Source of the DNA: Fundicoccus ignavus
GTDB lineage: Bacteria; Bacillota; Bacilli; Lactobacillales; Aerococcaceae
Reading direction: 5' to 3'
NCBI RefSeq assembly: GCF_009659375.1
Contig: NZ_WJQT01000001.1
Coordinates: 310,001 to 374,000, forward strand
Length of the DNA: 64,000 bases
Below the pieces are notes generated by a model, which saw only the letters and a list, made by a program, of their open reading frames with translations, did not search any database and had not been told where the DNA came from. This document shows positions 40,466-50,806 of the stretch, piece after piece (the first letter of the stretch is position 1; the number at the start of each line of letters is the position of its first letter). The position numbers and the translations under genes were made by a program.

Positions 40466-40620
40466 CCTTTTAACGAGCTTAATTTCTTGCTCGTTTATAA
40501 GTTTAATCAAACTGATTAAATCATTTAAGCGGGTAATAATAAACTGTTATAGCATGATGAGAACTTTCATCAAACTATTGAACAACCCGACTTAGGTGAA
40601 AACACTGAGTCGGGTTTTTT
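40455..40620 (+). promoter_or_regulatory. leu attenuator (hairpins, antiterminator and terminator)
   Basis: After the leader peptide come an outer stem AGTTTGATTA (40455) / TAATCAAACT (40504) with inner AACGAG / CTCGTT, and a strong terminator ACCCGACTTAG (from 40585) / CTGAGTCGGGT with six T residues. AAGCGGGT at 40527-40534 can pair with ACCCGACTT at 40585-40593 (one bulged base), a plausible antiterminator. Control of leuABCD by leucine supply is inferred from this architecture. Confidence 0.75.
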
Positions 40621-40705
40621 GTATAGTTTGAAAAAATGTTGGTTGCTGAGTGACATGATCTAAGTAAGAAATTTAATATTTGAGAATAGGAAGGATGTTA
40701 ATCAA

Positions 40706-41485
40706 ATGGAGAATAAACACATAAAGTGGTCAGGTAATTTACAAGAAGAAGCAGTGACCTTATTAAAAAGTGGTGGAAAAACTATCGTCTGTCCTACAAA
40801 GGTAGGCTATATTATTGCAACAATGGATAGAGTGGGCTTGGAGAGGAAATTTTCTGCTAAAAATCGAAAACGAAACAAACCTGGTGTCGTTTTAGTAGGC
40901 TCATTAGAACAGTTAGATGAGCTAGCGGAAATGACTCCCGAAATAAAAAAGATTTATGAGAAGTGCTGGGAGGAAGACGTGTTATTAGGTTGTATACTTC
41001 CTTGGAAAGCTTCAGGCAAACAGTATATACCCGCCGATGGCTCCTCTGAGTTGATGTCAGATACACGCGGAACTAGTTGTTTCGTTATTAAATTCGGTGT
41101 ACCTGGAGAACAAATCGCTGCTAAACTTTGGACAGATCAACAGTCACTATTATTCGCAAGTTCTGCCAATCCATCAGGAAAAGGTAATCGAGGTGTGGTA
41201 GCTGGTATTGGTGAACAAATAGAACATGAGGTAGATCTAATTATTGACGGAGATGACTACGTCAAATCTATTCAGCCAGATAAAACGGTAGACACACGTT
41301 ATGAACAAGGAGTGATGATTTCTTTTGTCGACGCACACGGTCAACTCGTGCCTGAACAAGGTAATCAACGTTCTGTTGAACCAGCACCTGTCTTAATCCG
41401 TAAAGGGTTAGATTTAGAACGCATTATGTTTCATTTGTCAGAAGGTTATCATTCATGGAATTATCGCCACGGAGAGTATTATTGA
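40706..41485 (+). CDS. YrdC/Sua5-like protein encoded between the leu attenuator and leuA
   Basis: A 259-residue protein of the Sua5/YciO/YrdC family, which generally binds ATP and threonine or tRNA-like ligands and makes threonylcarbamoyl-adenylate. Seen: CPTKVGYIIAT, KRNKPGVVLVG, DTRGTSCFVIKF and the family motif SSANPSGKGNRG. The extra about 50 C-terminal residues (QRSVEPAPVLIRKGLD ...) do not form a Sua5 domain. AAGGATG-type ribosome binding site upstream. It lies 85 bases after the leu terminator and 30 bases before leuA, so it should be read with leuABCD. It may be a YciO-like paralogue rather than the essential tRNA-modification enzyme. Confidence 0.72.
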   Translation: MENKHIKWSGNLQEEAVTLLKSGGKTIVCPTKVGYIIATMDRVGLERKFSAKNRKRNKPGVVLVGSLEQLDELAEMTPEIKKIYEKCWEEDVLLGCILPWKASGKQYIPADGSSELMSDTRGTSCFVIKFGVPGEQIAAKLWTDQQSLLFASSANPSGKGNRGVVAGIGEQIEHEVDLIIDGDDYVKSIQPDKTVDTRYEQGVMISFVDAHGQLVPEQGNQRSVEPAPVLIRKGLDLERIMFHLSEGYHSWNYRHGEYY

Positions 41486-41514
41486 TCCTGTGACGCACTA
41501 GAGGAGGAAATAGG

Positions 41515-43020
41515 ATGGTTAAGCAGATTCAATTTTTTGATACAACCTTGAGAGATGGCGAGCAGACACCAGGTGTAAATTTTAATACGAAAGAAAAAGT
41601 TCAGATAGCACTTCAATTAGAAAAATGGGGTATTGATGTTATAGAAGCTGGCTTTCCTATCTCAAGCCAGGGAGATTTTGAAGCTGTTCAAGAAATTGCA
41701 GCTCAGATAAAACATGCTACAGTTGGCGGCTTAGCAAGGTGTTCTATTGAAGACATTGATAGTGTTCGTGAGGCACTAAAAGAGGCAAATCATAAGCAGA
41801 TTCATGTCTTTATTGCTACAAGTCCGATTCATCGTGAAAGTAAATTATCCATGACAAAAGCTGAAATTCTGGCGTCAGTTAAGAAACACATTACTTATGC
41901 CAAGCAATATTTTGATCAAGTTCAATTTTCGCCGGAGGATGCTACTCGGACTGAATGGGATTTTCTTGTTGAAGTGATTGAAGTGGCAATTAAATGTGGC
42001 GCAACGATAATTAATATTCCGGATACGGTTGGTTATACAAACCCAACGGAATACGGTGCTTTATTTGCGTATTTGAAAGAGAATATATCGGCCTTTGATG
42101 AAGTTATTTTTTCCTCTCATTGTCATGATGATCTAGGAATGGCGACAGCCAATGCTCTTGCAGCAATCGAGCAAGGTGCACTAAGAGTTGAAGGAACAAT
42201 TAATGGGATTGGTGAGCGTGCAGGAAACACCGCTTTAGAGGAAGTTGCAGTGGCCCTACATATTCGTCGTGATGCCTATCAAGCTGAAAATCAGATCAAA
42301 CTGGATGAAACTAAGAATACAAGTGATCTTGTCAGTCGTTTATCTGGAATGCCTATTCCTCGCAATAAAGCGATTATTGGCGCTAATGCTTACGCACACG
42401 AATCCGGTATTCATCAAGATGGTGTATTGAAGAATCCTGAAACTTATGAAATTATTACCCCTCAACTTGTTGGGGTTTCAAGTAATGATCTGCCTTTAGG
42501 GAAGTTATCCGGAAGACATGCCTTTGTCGATCGTATGGTGAGTTTAGGCTACGATATGTCAGATAAAGTAGTGGTGAAAGAACTTTTTGTGAAGTTCAAA
42601 GAATTAGCAGATAAGAAGAAAAACATTTCGACAACTGATTTACATGCCCTTATTGCTGGCGCAACAATTGAAGACCAAGCAAATTATGAATTAGCGAGAC
42701 TTCAAGTTCAACATATTGAAGAAGGGCTTCATGCCGCTACAGTTGCTGTTCGAGATCGCCAGCAGGATAATCGTATTCTGTTAGATACCGATACAGGAGC
42801 GGGAAGTGTTGATGCGATTTATAAAACCATCAATCGCATGCTGAAATTGAATATTATCTTGCATGAGTACCGGATTGATGCCATTACACAAGGACACGAC
42901 TCACAAGCTCAAGTGCATGTGACGATTCAATTGCCTAATGGTTATCTATCTTACGGTACAGGGATTGATTTTGATGTACTAACTGCTTCTGCCAAAGCTT
43001 ATTTACAAGCAATCAATTAG
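41515..43020 (+). CDS. leuA: 2-isopropylmalate synthase
   Basis: A 501-residue enzyme that condenses acetyl-CoA and 2-oxoisovalerate, the first leucine-specific step. The N-terminal [14 protein letters not shown], the metal-binding [11 protein letters not shown] and [12 protein letters not shown] are present, and the C-terminal regulatory domain that senses leucine is complete. GAGGAGG precedes the ATG. Confidence 0.95.
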   Translation: MVKQIQFFDTTLRDGEQTPGVNFNTKEKVQIALQLEKWGIDVIEAGFPISSQGDFEAVQEIAAQIKHATVGGLARCSIEDIDSVREALKEANHKQIHVFIATSPIHRESKLSMTKAEILASVKKHITYAKQYFDQVQFSPEDATRTEWDFLVEVIEVAIKCGATIINIPDTVGYTNPTEYGALFAYLKENISAFDEVIFSSHCHDDLGMATANALAAIEQGALRVEGTINGIGERAGNTALEEVAVALHIRRDAYQAENQIKLDETKNTSDLVSRLSGMPIPRNKAIIGANAYAHESGIHQDGVLKNPETYEIITPQLVGVSSNDLPLGKLSGRHAFVDRMVSLGYDMSDKVVVKELFVKFKELADKKKNISTTDLHALIAGATIEDQANYELARLQVQHIEEGLHAATVAVRDRQQDNRILLDTDTGAGSVDAIYKTINRMLKLNIILHEYRIDAITQGHDSQAQVHVTIQLPNGYLSYGTGIDFDVLTASAKAYLQAIN

Positions 43021-43035
43021 AAAGGACAGTGTTGT

Positions 43036-44076
43036 ATGACTAAAAGAATCGTCGCCCTTGCAGGTGATGGGATTGGTCCAGAAATTATGACCAGTGCTTT
43101 AGAAATATTAGCCGTCGCCAGTAAGGGGAAGTTTGCTTACGAAGTGGTCTCTTTTCCTTTTGGCGGGGCTGCGATTGAGCAAGTTGGTATACCGTTACCG
43201 CAAGAGACTCTAATGGCTTGTCAACAAGCAGATGCTATTTTGTTAGGTGCGATCGGTGGGCCTCGGTGGGAAGGGGCTAAAGAAACACCAGAAAGTGGAT
43301 TATTAGCTTTGAGACAAGCTCTTAAATTGTATGCAAATTTGAGGCCAACAAAAATGCAAACTTTTTTGGAAGAAAAGTCTCCATTAAAAGCAGACAAAGT
43401 GCGGGGAACAGATTTTGTGATTGTTCGCGAACTAATAGGTGGTTTATATTTTGGACAACCGAAATATTATGATTCAGATGAGGCCATTGATACGATGAAT
43501 TATACAAGAAAACAAATTGAACAAATTGTTCGATTGGCTTTTGAATTGGCGCTCACTCGTCGTCAAAAATTGACCTCGGTCGATAAGGCGAACGTCTTAG
43601 CAAATAGTAAGTTATGGCGACAGATAGTGCGGGAAGTATCAGAAGAATACCCGTCTGTTGAAGTGGAATATATATATGTTGATGCAGCAGCAATGAAATT
43701 GATAATGGCTGCTCCCACTTTTGATGTCATTGTGACTGAGAATTTGTTCGGAGATATTCTAAGTGATCAAGCTTCTGTGATCACAGGTTCACTGGGGATG
43801 CTTGCAAGTGCGAGTCTAAGTATTGATGGACCAGCTTTATACGAACCAATTCACGGTTCTGCTCCGGACATAGCTGGTTTAAATATTGCCAATCCGGTGT
43901 CGATGATCTTATCTGTGTGTATGATGTTAAGGCAGAGTTTTCAGCAAATAGCTTTAGCCGATCAAATTGAGACAGCTACTTATGAGACGATTGCGGCTAC
44001 TGGTGGAACGAGAGATTTAGGTGGACAATTGATGACAAGTGAATTTAAGCAAGAGTTAATTAAACGATTGGAGTGA
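43036..44076 (+). CDS. leuB: 3-isopropylmalate dehydrogenase
   Basis: A 346-residue NAD enzyme with GDGIGPEIM at the start, [24 protein letters not shown] and the metal-binding [12 protein letters not shown]. Its stop overlaps the upstream edge of leuC (GTGA region). Full length. Confidence 0.95.
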   Translation: MTKRIVALAGDGIGPEIMTSALEILAVASKGKFAYEVVSFPFGGAAIEQVGIPLPQETLMACQQADAILLGAIGGPRWEGAKETPESGLLALRQALKLYANLRPTKMQTFLEEKSPLKADKVRGTDFVIVRELIGGLYFGQPKYYDSDEAIDTMNYTRKQIEQIVRLAFELALTRRQKLTSVDKANVLANSKLWRQIVREVSEEYPSVEVEYIYVDAAAMKLIMAAPTFDVIVTENLFGDILSDQASVITGSLGMLASASLSIDGPALYEPIHGSAPDIAGLNIANPVSMILSVCMMLRQSFQQIALADQIETATYETIAATGGTRDLGGQLMTSEFKQELIKRLE

Positions 44077-44081
44077 AAAGC

Positions 44082-45470
44082 ATGGGACAGACACTATTTG
44101 ATAAAGTTTGGCAAGAACATGTTTTAGCTGGTGAGGAAGGAAATGCTCAGTTATTATACATAGACTTACATATGATTCACGAAGTAACCACACCGCAAGG
44201 TTTTGAAAGTTTACGTTCAGAAGGACGCCAGCTGAGGGCTCCTGAAAAAACTATCGCAACGATTGATCATAATGTGCCGACTAAGAATATCTTTACGATT
44301 AAGGATGCCATTTCAAGAAAACAAATTGAAGCATTACAAAGAAACTGTCGAGATTTCGGAGTTGAGTTAATGGATCACGGCAGTGAAGGTCAAGGAATCG
44401 TTCATATGATTGGACCGGAACAAGGGGCAACTCAACCTGGTAAAACCGTTGTTTGTGGTGATTCACATACAGCAACCCATGGGGCTTTTGGCGCCATTGC
44501 TTTTGGAATTGGCTCTTCAGAAGTTGAACACGTTTTTGCGACGCAGACAATTTGGCAAAGAAAACCTAAGATAATGGGGATTAAACTGACTGGTAAACTA
44601 CAAGCGGGTGTTTATGCAAAAGATATTATGTTGCATCTTATTCATACGTATGGCACTGACTTTGCGACAGGTTATGCGATTGAATATTATGGCGAAGCAG
44701 TGAGTGACTTGTCAATGGAAGGACGCATGACATTGTGCAATATGGCGATTGAGTTTGGAGCAAAGTATGGCCTAGTAGCTCCAGACCAGAAAACCTTTGA
44801 CTATCTTGAAGGCAAGCCAAGAGCTCCCAAAGATTTTAAACGGGCAGTGGCTTATTGGAAGACACTATATACAGACCCAGATGCTGACTTTGACTATGTA
44901 TTAGAAGTATCTATCGATGATTTAGCACCTTATGTCACTTGGGGGACGACTCCTGCGATGGGGTTACCTTTTGGAGAGAAATTCCCGCAAGTAAGTGATC
45001 ATAATGATCAACGTGCTTATGAATACATGGATTTGAGACCTCAAATGGATGCGACGGACATCCCTATCTCTTATATATTTTTAGGTTCGTGTACAAATTC
45101 TCGTCTGGAAGACTTGATTGAAGGGGCTAAATATATAAAAGGGCGCAAGGTTGCTCCTCATATTTCAGCTTGGGTAGTTCCAGGTAGTCGGCCGGTGAAA
45201 CGTGCAGCCGAAGCAATGGGAATTGCTCAACAATATATAGACGCTGGATTTGAGTGGCGGGAACCAGGTTGTTCAGCTTGTATATCGATGAATGCGGATC
45301 GTGTACCGCCGGGAACGCACTGTGCCTCGACAACAAACCGAAATTTCGAAGGGCGACAAGGAAAAGGCTCACGCACTCACTTATGCAGTCCCGCGATGGC
45401 CGTCCTAGCAGCAGTTAAGGGACACTTCTACGACACAAGACTCGATGACGAGGAGGTACCAGTCTTATGA
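44082..45470 (+). CDS. leuC: 3-isopropylmalate dehydratase large subunit
   Basis: A 462-residue aconitase-family subunit carrying a 4Fe-4S cluster: the ligating cysteines are in FLGSCTNSR and [11 protein letters not shown], and the substrate block [12 protein letters not shown] is intact. I prefer ATG 44082 ([10 protein letters not shown]) behind GGAG; an in-frame GTG at 44073 overlapping the leuB stop is possible. Depends on SUF-made clusters. Confidence 0.95.
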   Translation: MGQTLFDKVWQEHVLAGEEGNAQLLYIDLHMIHEVTTPQGFESLRSEGRQLRAPEKTIATIDHNVPTKNIFTIKDAISRKQIEALQRNCRDFGVELMDHGSEGQGIVHMIGPEQGATQPGKTVVCGDSHTATHGAFGAIAFGIGSSEVEHVFATQTIWQRKPKIMGIKLTGKLQAGVYAKDIMLHLIHTYGTDFATGYAIEYYGEAVSDLSMEGRMTLCNMAIEFGAKYGLVAPDQKTFDYLEGKPRAPKDFKRAVAYWKTLYTDPDADFDYVLEVSIDDLAPYVTWGTTPAMGLPFGEKFPQVSDHNDQRAYEYMDLRPQMDATDIPISYIFLGSCTNSRLEDLIEGAKYIKGRKVAPHISAWVVPGSRPVKRAAEAMGIAQQYIDAGFEWREPGCSACISMNADRVPPGTHCASTTNRNFEGRQGKGSRTHLCSPAMAVLAAVKGHFYDTRLDDEEVPVL

Positions 45471-46081
45471 GACCTTTTATAGTTCATAAGGGAACAACCG
45501 TGGCTTTAATGGAGGACAATATTAATACCGATCAAATCTTACCAAGTGCCTTTTTAAATCGGATTGAAAAAACGGGGTTCGGTGAATTTTTATTTGATAA
45601 CTGGCGCTATCTACCAGGATCAGACTATCCAAGAAAAGTTAAAGCAGAATTTCCATTGAATCATCCCGATCGCCAAGGTGCGAGTATTTTAATAACTGGT
45701 GATAATTTTGCAGGAGGATCGTCTCGAGAACATGCAGTATGGGCTTTAGATGATTTTGGTTTTAGAGTAGTGATTGCCGGAAGTTTTAGCGATATCTTTT
45801 ATATGAACAGCCTGAAAAATGGGATGTTAGCCATTAGTTTATCAGCAGAAGAACGTCAAGCACTAGCAAGATTAAAGGGCGACGAACAGATTAAGATCGA
45901 TTTAGAAACACGAGAAATAGTGACACCGTATGCTAAGTATAAATTTTCAATTGAAGAAGAATGGCGCCGTAAATTATTAGGTGGAATTGACGATATTACT
46001 GAAACAATGGCCTATGAAGAACAAATTAAAGCGTATGAAAGTAAGTGGGACGAGTTTTATGCTTATGACGCTATCACATAG
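45467..46081 (+). CDS. leuD: 3-isopropylmalate dehydratase small subunit
   Basis: A 204-residue LeuD with [11 protein letters not shown] at the N-terminus and the swivel-domain motif [14 protein letters not shown]. It overlaps leuC by four bases (ATGA) and ends the operon. No classical terminator is obvious; a TTAAAAAGCTTTTTAA palindrome lies at about 46170 before the IS. Confidence 0.94.
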   Translation: MRPFIVHKGTTVALMEDNINTDQILPSAFLNRIEKTGFGEFLFDNWRYLPGSDYPRKVKAEFPLNHPDRQGASILITGDNFAGGSSREHAVWALDDFGFRVVIAGSFSDIFYMNSLKNGMLAISLSAEERQALARLKGDEQIKIDLETREIVTPYAKYKFSIEEEWRRKLLGGIDDITETMAYEEQIKAYESKWDEFYAYDAIT

Positions 46082-46189
46082 TTAATTGATCTAAATTGGA
46101 CTGAACTTTTGCCGTCCTTATAGCAATAGTTTTGGAATTTTTATACAAGATGTTGAAAGATAGATGTATATTAAAAAGCTTTTTAATTC

Positions 46190-47295
46190 CTTGAATTGTC
46201 AAATTAAACGCAACGCCTTGTTAAAGAAGAGCTCATAGGGTGTTTTCCAACCTAAGCACTTACGCGGACGTTTATTTAGTTTTTCGATACAAGTATTAAT
46301 GTATTCTGTTGAACACTCTGTTAAATCTTCTGTTTTTGGAAAGTACTCTCTGAGTAGTCCATTTGTATTTTCATTTGTGCCTCTTTGCCAAGGAGAATGA
46401 GGATCTGCGAAATAAAAAGGAATCCCATTTAAATGTTTTGTGACTTCTCGATGCTTCGAAAATTCTTTTCCACGGTCGGGTGTAATTGATTTTCTTTTAC
46501 GCTTTGGCAGTCCAGCTAATAAATTTATCATAGAATCAGACACGTGAATCGAAATTTTCTTCTCAACTTTCTGTGCGAGTAAAAATCGTATTTTTCGGTC
46601 AGTAAGCGTGACTAGACAGGCTTTTCCAGTTTTCCCTAGGACGGTATCTGCTTCCCAATGGCCAACTGTTGATCGATTATTCGCTGTCTCGGGTCTTTCA
46701 TGAATCGTATGCGTAATGGAAATTTTCCACGCTTCTCAGTATGCTTTTTTGTATGGCGTGTTCTTCCCTTGTGTCGTAACTTTCGAACGGCACCACGATT
46801 CCCATGACTTAAATTAGCTTCATTAAACTTACCCCGATAAATAGCACGATAAATCGTATTAAAGCTAAGGGTAAAGACAGATTCCTCTAGCTGGATACGA
46901 TGGGCAATTTGTTCAGGCGACCATTGTTCAGTTAAAAAGAGCTTTTTAACGAGTGTTTTTAATTCAGAATTGTCTAATAGGTACTTTCGACCACACTTAG
47001 CTTTATTCTTTGTATATTTTTCTTGAGCAGCTGAAGGAGAATACGTTGACAAATCCTTATTTCTAGAAAGTTCTCGACTAATCGTAGAAGGGCTCCTTTT
47101 TAATTTTAGTGCAATGGATCTCATAGAGTACCCTTGATGGTAAAGAAGAAATATCTGTTCTCGTTCATTTATGGTAAGATGTTTGTAGAGGCTCATCATT
47201 ATCAACCCTTTCAATAGTTGTCGTCGTAAACACTATTTTACTAGGTTTGATGTGAAGAGTCTCTTTTGGTGTTGCACTTAAATTGTAAATTCAAG
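46190..47295 (-). mobile_element. IS30-family insertion sequence
   Basis: An about 1.1-kb element bounded by imperfect 28-base inverted repeats: CTTGAATTGTCAAATTAAAC... at 46190-46217 and the reverse of ...AATTGTAAATTCAAG at 47268-47295 (about seven mismatches). It holds one transposase gene split by a frameshift. The transposase stop lies within the left repeat, as usual for IS30. I could not make out a target-site duplication. It sits between leuD and the rib operon. Confidence 0.82.
46199..47199 (-). pseudogene. IS30 family transposase, frameshifted
   Basis: The N-terminal part (from 47199) has the HTH YKHLTINEREQIF and SMRSIALKLKRSPSTISREL; the frame is lost near 46720 after EKRGKF. The missing part continues in the -1 frame: ITHTIHERPETANNRS, VGHWEADTVLG, then TPDRGKEFSKH and NENTNGLLREYFP, giving all three DDE residues. 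The break is at a GGAAAATTT run where one extra A, or a -1 slip, restores one about 335-residue protein. IS30 transposases are normally a single ORF, so mutation or sequencing error is likelier than programmed slippage. Confidence 0.85.
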
Positions 47296-47374
47296 ATTAA
47301 CTTACAATGGTTTATAAAGTATGTAACCAAAACTTTAGCAAAATAGGTACTCACTTATGACAAACTAGATGTAG

Positions 47375-47403
47375 TTGACAATGTTAAGGAGAGGAAGTAT
47401 ACT
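47375..47403 (+). promoter_or_regulatory. rib operon promoter
   Basis: Consensus TTGACA (47375-47380), a 17-base spacer and TATACT (47398-47403), about 20 bases before the FMN riboswitch. Confidence 0.85.
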
Positions 47404-47423
47404 GGAAATTATAAAATTAAATA

Positions 47424-47530
47424 GTCTTCAGGGCAGGGTGAAATTCCCGACCGGTGGTAAAGCCCACGAGCCGCAAGGCAGATTCGATTAAATTCCGAAG
47501 CCGACAGTAAAGTCTGGATAAAGCGAAGAC
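47424..47530 (+). ncRNA. FMN riboswitch (RFN element)
   Basis: The conserved RFN core is visible: AGGGCAGGGTGAAATTCCCG, ACCGGTGGTAAAGCCC, ACGAGCC and AAGCCGACAGTAAAGTC, closed by the P1 stem GTCTTC / GAAGAC. Binding of FMN is expected to stop transcription or translation of the rib genes. Confidence 0.95.
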
Positions 47531-47638
47531 AACATAGAAAGAATATGAAAGACACACAGGTAGTGGTCGTTTTTTTGGCTACCGTTAGAATCTTTCGTAT
47601 GACTTTTACTATGCATTGTATTATATACAAATGAACAC

Positions 47639-47676
47639 GTAAGCCCTGGAATTATATTATTCCAGGGCTTACTTTG
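47639..47676 (+). terminator. First terminator of the FMN riboswitch leader
   Basis: AAGCCCTGGAA / TTCCAGGGCTT stem followed by ACTTTG. Its left arm GCCCTG can pair with CAGGGC at the 5' side of the RFN element (47428-47434), suggesting switching between aptamer, antiterminator and terminator. Confidence 0.7.
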
Positions 47677-47763
47677 TACTATAAGTTTTTTTGACGAGCA
47701 GATTTTTAGCTCGAAGCCAAACTTTTTAGTCAATTCTTTTGATATTGTTTACTTTGAACTTTT

Positions 47764-47799
47764 AAAAGCCCTGATGATTTTTATCAGGGCTTTTTATTT
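47764..47799 (+). terminator. Second terminator of the FMN riboswitch leader
   Basis: AAAAGCCCTGAT / ATCAGGGCTTTTT stem with T tail, directly before ribD. The arm GCCCTGA is perfectly complementary to TCAGGGC at 47428-47434 in the RFN element. It is a strong intrinsic terminator. Confidence 0.82.
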
Positions 47800-47820
47800 T
47801 TGAAAAAGGAGTTGGTGGAG

Positions 47821-48930
47821 ATGAGCCAAGATAGAGATGAGTATTATATGAGCTTGGCATTGAGGTTAGCAGAAAAAGGAAAAGGATCTGTTACCCCTAA
47901 CCCAATGGTAGGAGCCATTATTGTGAAAAATGATCGCGTTATCGGAGAAGGATACCATGAGCAATATGGACAACCTCATGCAGAAGTGAATGCTTTCAAT
48001 TCTGCCTCTGAGGATGTAGAGAATGCAACTATCTACGTCACGTTAGAGCCTTGTTCTCATTTTGGAAAAACACCTCCATGCGCCGATCTTATTATCCAGA
48101 AAAAAATTAAGCGAGTTGTCATTGGCGCACTAGATCCTAATCCTTTAGTATCTGGCCGAGGCATTAAAAAGATAAAGACAGCGGGAATAGAAGTGACATA
48201 CGGTGTGCTTGCTGAAGAGAGTCAACAATTAAACGAGGTATTCATAAAGTTCATCACTGAAAACACACCATTTGTAGTACTCAAAACTGCTATGAGCCTG
48301 GATGGGAAAATTGGTACTTCTATGGGTGAATCCAAATGGATTTCAGGAGAAAAATCGAGGGAAAATGTCCATAAGGAACGGGGCAATTTAACCGGTATTA
48401 TGGTAGGGATTAACACGGTACTAAGAGATAATCCCAGACTGACGGTGCGAGTTAATGACGCCAAAAATCCTGTTCGAATTGTCGTTGACAGCCAACTTCG
48501 AATTCCATTGGGTATGAATATATTGCAGCAACAAAAGGAAGCGCCAACCATTATTCTCACTACTAAGCAGGCCGAGCAAGAAAAGGTGGATTTACTTACT
48601 GAAAAAGGTATAACAATATTGATTGTGGCAGATCGCAAAGGGAAAGTTGATTTGCGAGAAGGAATGAGAAAATTGGGTGAAATGAATATCGACAGCATAT
48701 TGCTCGAGGGAGGATCGGAACTGAATTATTCCTCTTTGGAGGCTGGAATAGTAGATAAAATACAAGTTTACATTGCGCCAAAAATTATCGGAGGCAATAC
48801 TTCTCCCACACCGGTGGGAGGAAAAGGAATTGATAGTTTGGGCAAAGCTTTTCCAATAGAAAAAATGAAAACTAGGATGATTGGAGAAGACATTTTCATT
48901 GAAGGGTACATTAAAAGAGGGGTGGATTAA
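47821..48930 (+). CDS. ribD: Riboflavin biosynthesis bifunctional deaminase/reductase RibD
   Basis: A 369-residue enzyme. The N-terminal deaminase has the zinc motif HAEVNAF and PCSHFGKTPPCADLI; the C-terminal reductase (MSLDGKIGTSMGESKW onward) completes the two steps after GTP cyclohydrolase II. I start at ATG 47821 behind AAAAGGAG; an in-frame TTG at 47800 lies in the terminator tail. First gene of ribD-ribE-ribBA-ribH. Confidence 0.94.
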   Translation: MSQDRDEYYMSLALRLAEKGKGSVTPNPMVGAIIVKNDRVIGEGYHEQYGQPHAEVNAFNSASEDVENATIYVTLEPCSHFGKTPPCADLIIQKKIKRVVIGALDPNPLVSGRGIKKIKTAGIEVTYGVLAEESQQLNEVFIKFITENTPFVVLKTAMSLDGKIGTSMGESKWISGEKSRENVHKERGNLTGIMVGINTVLRDNPRLTVRVNDAKNPVRIVVDSQLRIPLGMNILQQQKEAPTIILTTKQAEQEKVDLLTEKGITILIVADRKGKVDLREGMRKLGEMNIDSILLEGGSELNYSSLEAGIVDKIQVYIAPKIIGGNTSPTPVGGKGIDSLGKAFPIEKMKTRMIGEDIFIEGYIKRGVD

Positions 48931-48932
48931 GT

Positions 48933-49547
48933 ATGTTTACAGGAATTATAGAAGAAATTGGGAAAATAAAGGGTATAAAAAAAGGAGAGAATTCTTCTGT
49001 ATTGACGATTGAGGCAAAAAACGTATTGGATGGAACGATTATTGGGGATAGTATATCAGTCAACGGGGTTTGTCTCACAGTGACTGATTTATTGTCAACT
49101 ACATTTCAAGTGGATGTGATGGCTGAAACTTTAAACCGTTCTAACATCGGTCAATTAATACCTGGTCAAGAACTTAATCTAGAAAGAGCATTGACTATGG
49201 AAAAACGATTAGGTGGGCATATCGTTAGTGGCCATATCGATGGTACGGGTACTATTCAAAATTACCGAGAAGATGATAATACCGTTTGGGTTACCATAGC
49301 GACTAGTCCTGATCTCTTGCGCTATGTTATTGAGAAGGGGTCAATAGCGATTGACGGGATTAGTCTAACAGTGGCTGGGGTAGATGAGAGTTCTTTTGAG
49401 GTCGCTATTATTCCTCATACCGCTGAAAAAACCATATTATTGAAGAAAGAAGTGGGGGACACAGTAAACCTAGAGTATGACATGATCGGAAAATATGTCG
49501 AAAAATTATTGGGATTTGTTAATCCTTCTAACCCAACAAAGAGTTAA
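48933..49547 (+). CDS. ribE: Riboflavin synthase alpha subunit
   Basis: A 204-residue trimeric synthase with two internally repeated domains: MFTGIIEEIG, GDSISVNGVCLTV and again GSIAIDGISLTVAGV. It makes riboflavin from lumazine. Only two bases separate it from ribD. Confidence 0.94.
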   Translation: MFTGIIEEIGKIKGIKKGENSSVLTIEAKNVLDGTIIGDSISVNGVCLTVTDLLSTTFQVDVMAETLNRSNIGQLIPGQELNLERALTMEKRLGGHIVSGHIDGTGTIQNYREDDNTVWVTIATSPDLLRYVIEKGSIAIDGISLTVAGVDESSFEVAIIPHTAEKTILLKKEVGDTVNLEYDMIGKYVEKLLGFVNPSNPTKS

Positions 49548-49580
49548 ATACATCTAGACAATATGAAAGGAAGAAAAGCG

Positions 49581-50774
49581 ATGTTTAATACAATTGAAGA
49601 ACTATTGGAAGATTTAAAAGCAGGGAAAAATATCCTCTTGGTAGACGATGAAGATCGTGAAAATGAAGGAGATTTAATATGTGCAGCCGAATTTGCTACG
49701 GCGGAGAACATCAATTTCATGGCTACACATGGTAAAGGGCTTATTTGTATGCCAATGACACAAGAATATACTGAGAAATTGGCTTTACCTCAAATGTGTT
49801 TGTACAATACAGATCATCATCAGACTGCATTTACTGTTTCAATTGACTATAGCGATACTATAACGGGTATCTCCGCTCAGGAGCGTTCCCTAACAGCAAT
49901 CAAGACTATAGCAGATGATGTTGGGCCGGGCAATTTTCGTCGACCAGGACACATGTTTCCGCTCGAAGCAGTTGAAGGCGGTGTGCTTGTACGAAATGGC
50001 CATACCGAAGCTACCGTTGATTTAGTACGCTTAGCTGGTATGAAGCCTGTCGGGTTGTGTTGCGAAGTGATGAAAGAAGACGGTGCCATGGCGCGACGTG
50101 ATGACCTGCTTTTGATGGCCAAAGAGCATAATCTTAAAATTGGCACGATCAAAGATTTGATTGAATATAGAAAAGCAAATGAACCGTTGATAAGTCGCGA
50201 TGCGAAGGCTAAATTACCTACTGAGTATGGGGAATTTGAAATATCTACCTATCAACATGTCTTTACAGGCGAGCACCATGTAGCTTTGGTGATGGGAGAT
50301 GTTACGGATGGGGAGCCGGTTCTTTGCCGAATTCACTCAGAGTGTTTAACCGGAGATGTGTTCCACTCGAAAAAATGTGATTGTGGTCAACAGCTTGATA
50401 CAGCATTGCAGCTGATTGCAACGGAAGGTCGAGGAGTTCTTCTATACATGAGACAAGAAGGGCGTGGTATCGGATTAGTTAATAAAATTCGCGCTTATGC
50501 TCTTCAAGATCAAGGTCATGATACTATTGAAGCTAACCTAAAGTTAGGTTTACCAGTCGATATGCGAGAATACTATGAATGCAAACAGATTTTCGATGAC
50601 CTAGGAGTCAGTCGTCTACATCTGATGACTAATAACCCCTTAAAGATGGAAAGTCTCGAAAAGTATGGACTGAAAGTGGAGAAACGGATTCCTATTCAAA
50701 TGGAACCTTTTCCAGAAGATCAAGATTATTTGAAGGTTAAGCAAGTGAAATTAGGACATTACCTAGTTTATTAA
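49581..50774 (+). CDS. ribBA: Bifunctional DHBP synthase / GTP cyclohydrolase II
   Basis: A 397-residue fusion. The N-terminal RibB half has [16 protein letters not shown] and GHTEATVDL; the C-terminal RibA half has the zinc ligands in [16 protein letters not shown] and RQEGRGIGL. It supplies both precursors of the pathway. I start at ATG 49581 ([11 protein letters not shown]) behind AAAGGAAG; the in-frame ATG at 49563 overlaps that site. Confidence 0.94.
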   Translation: MFNTIEELLEDLKAGKNILLVDDEDRENEGDLICAAEFATAENINFMATHGKGLICMPMTQEYTEKLALPQMCLYNTDHHQTAFTVSIDYSDTITGISAQERSLTAIKTIADDVGPGNFRRPGHMFPLEAVEGGVLVRNGHTEATVDLVRLAGMKPVGLCCEVMKEDGAMARRDDLLLMAKEHNLKIGTIKDLIEYRKANEPLISRDAKAKLPTEYGEFEISTYQHVFTGEHHVALVMGDVTDGEPVLCRIHSECLTGDVFHSKKCDCGQQLDTALQLIATEGRGVLLYMRQEGRGIGLVNKIRAYALQDQGHDTIEANLKLGLPVDMREYYECKQIFDDLGVSRLHLMTNNPLKMESLEKYGLKVEKRIPIQMEPFPEDQDYLKVKQVKLGHYLVY

Positions 50775-50806
50775 TAAAAATCAACATAAGAAAAGGGGAA
50801 ATTAGA

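Noticed and set aside
46199-47199. Programmed -1 frameshift in the IS30 transposase
   Set aside because: The run is not a canonical X XXY YYZ heptamer in the zero frame and IS30 members are normally single-ORF; kept only as an alternative to mutation or sequencing error.
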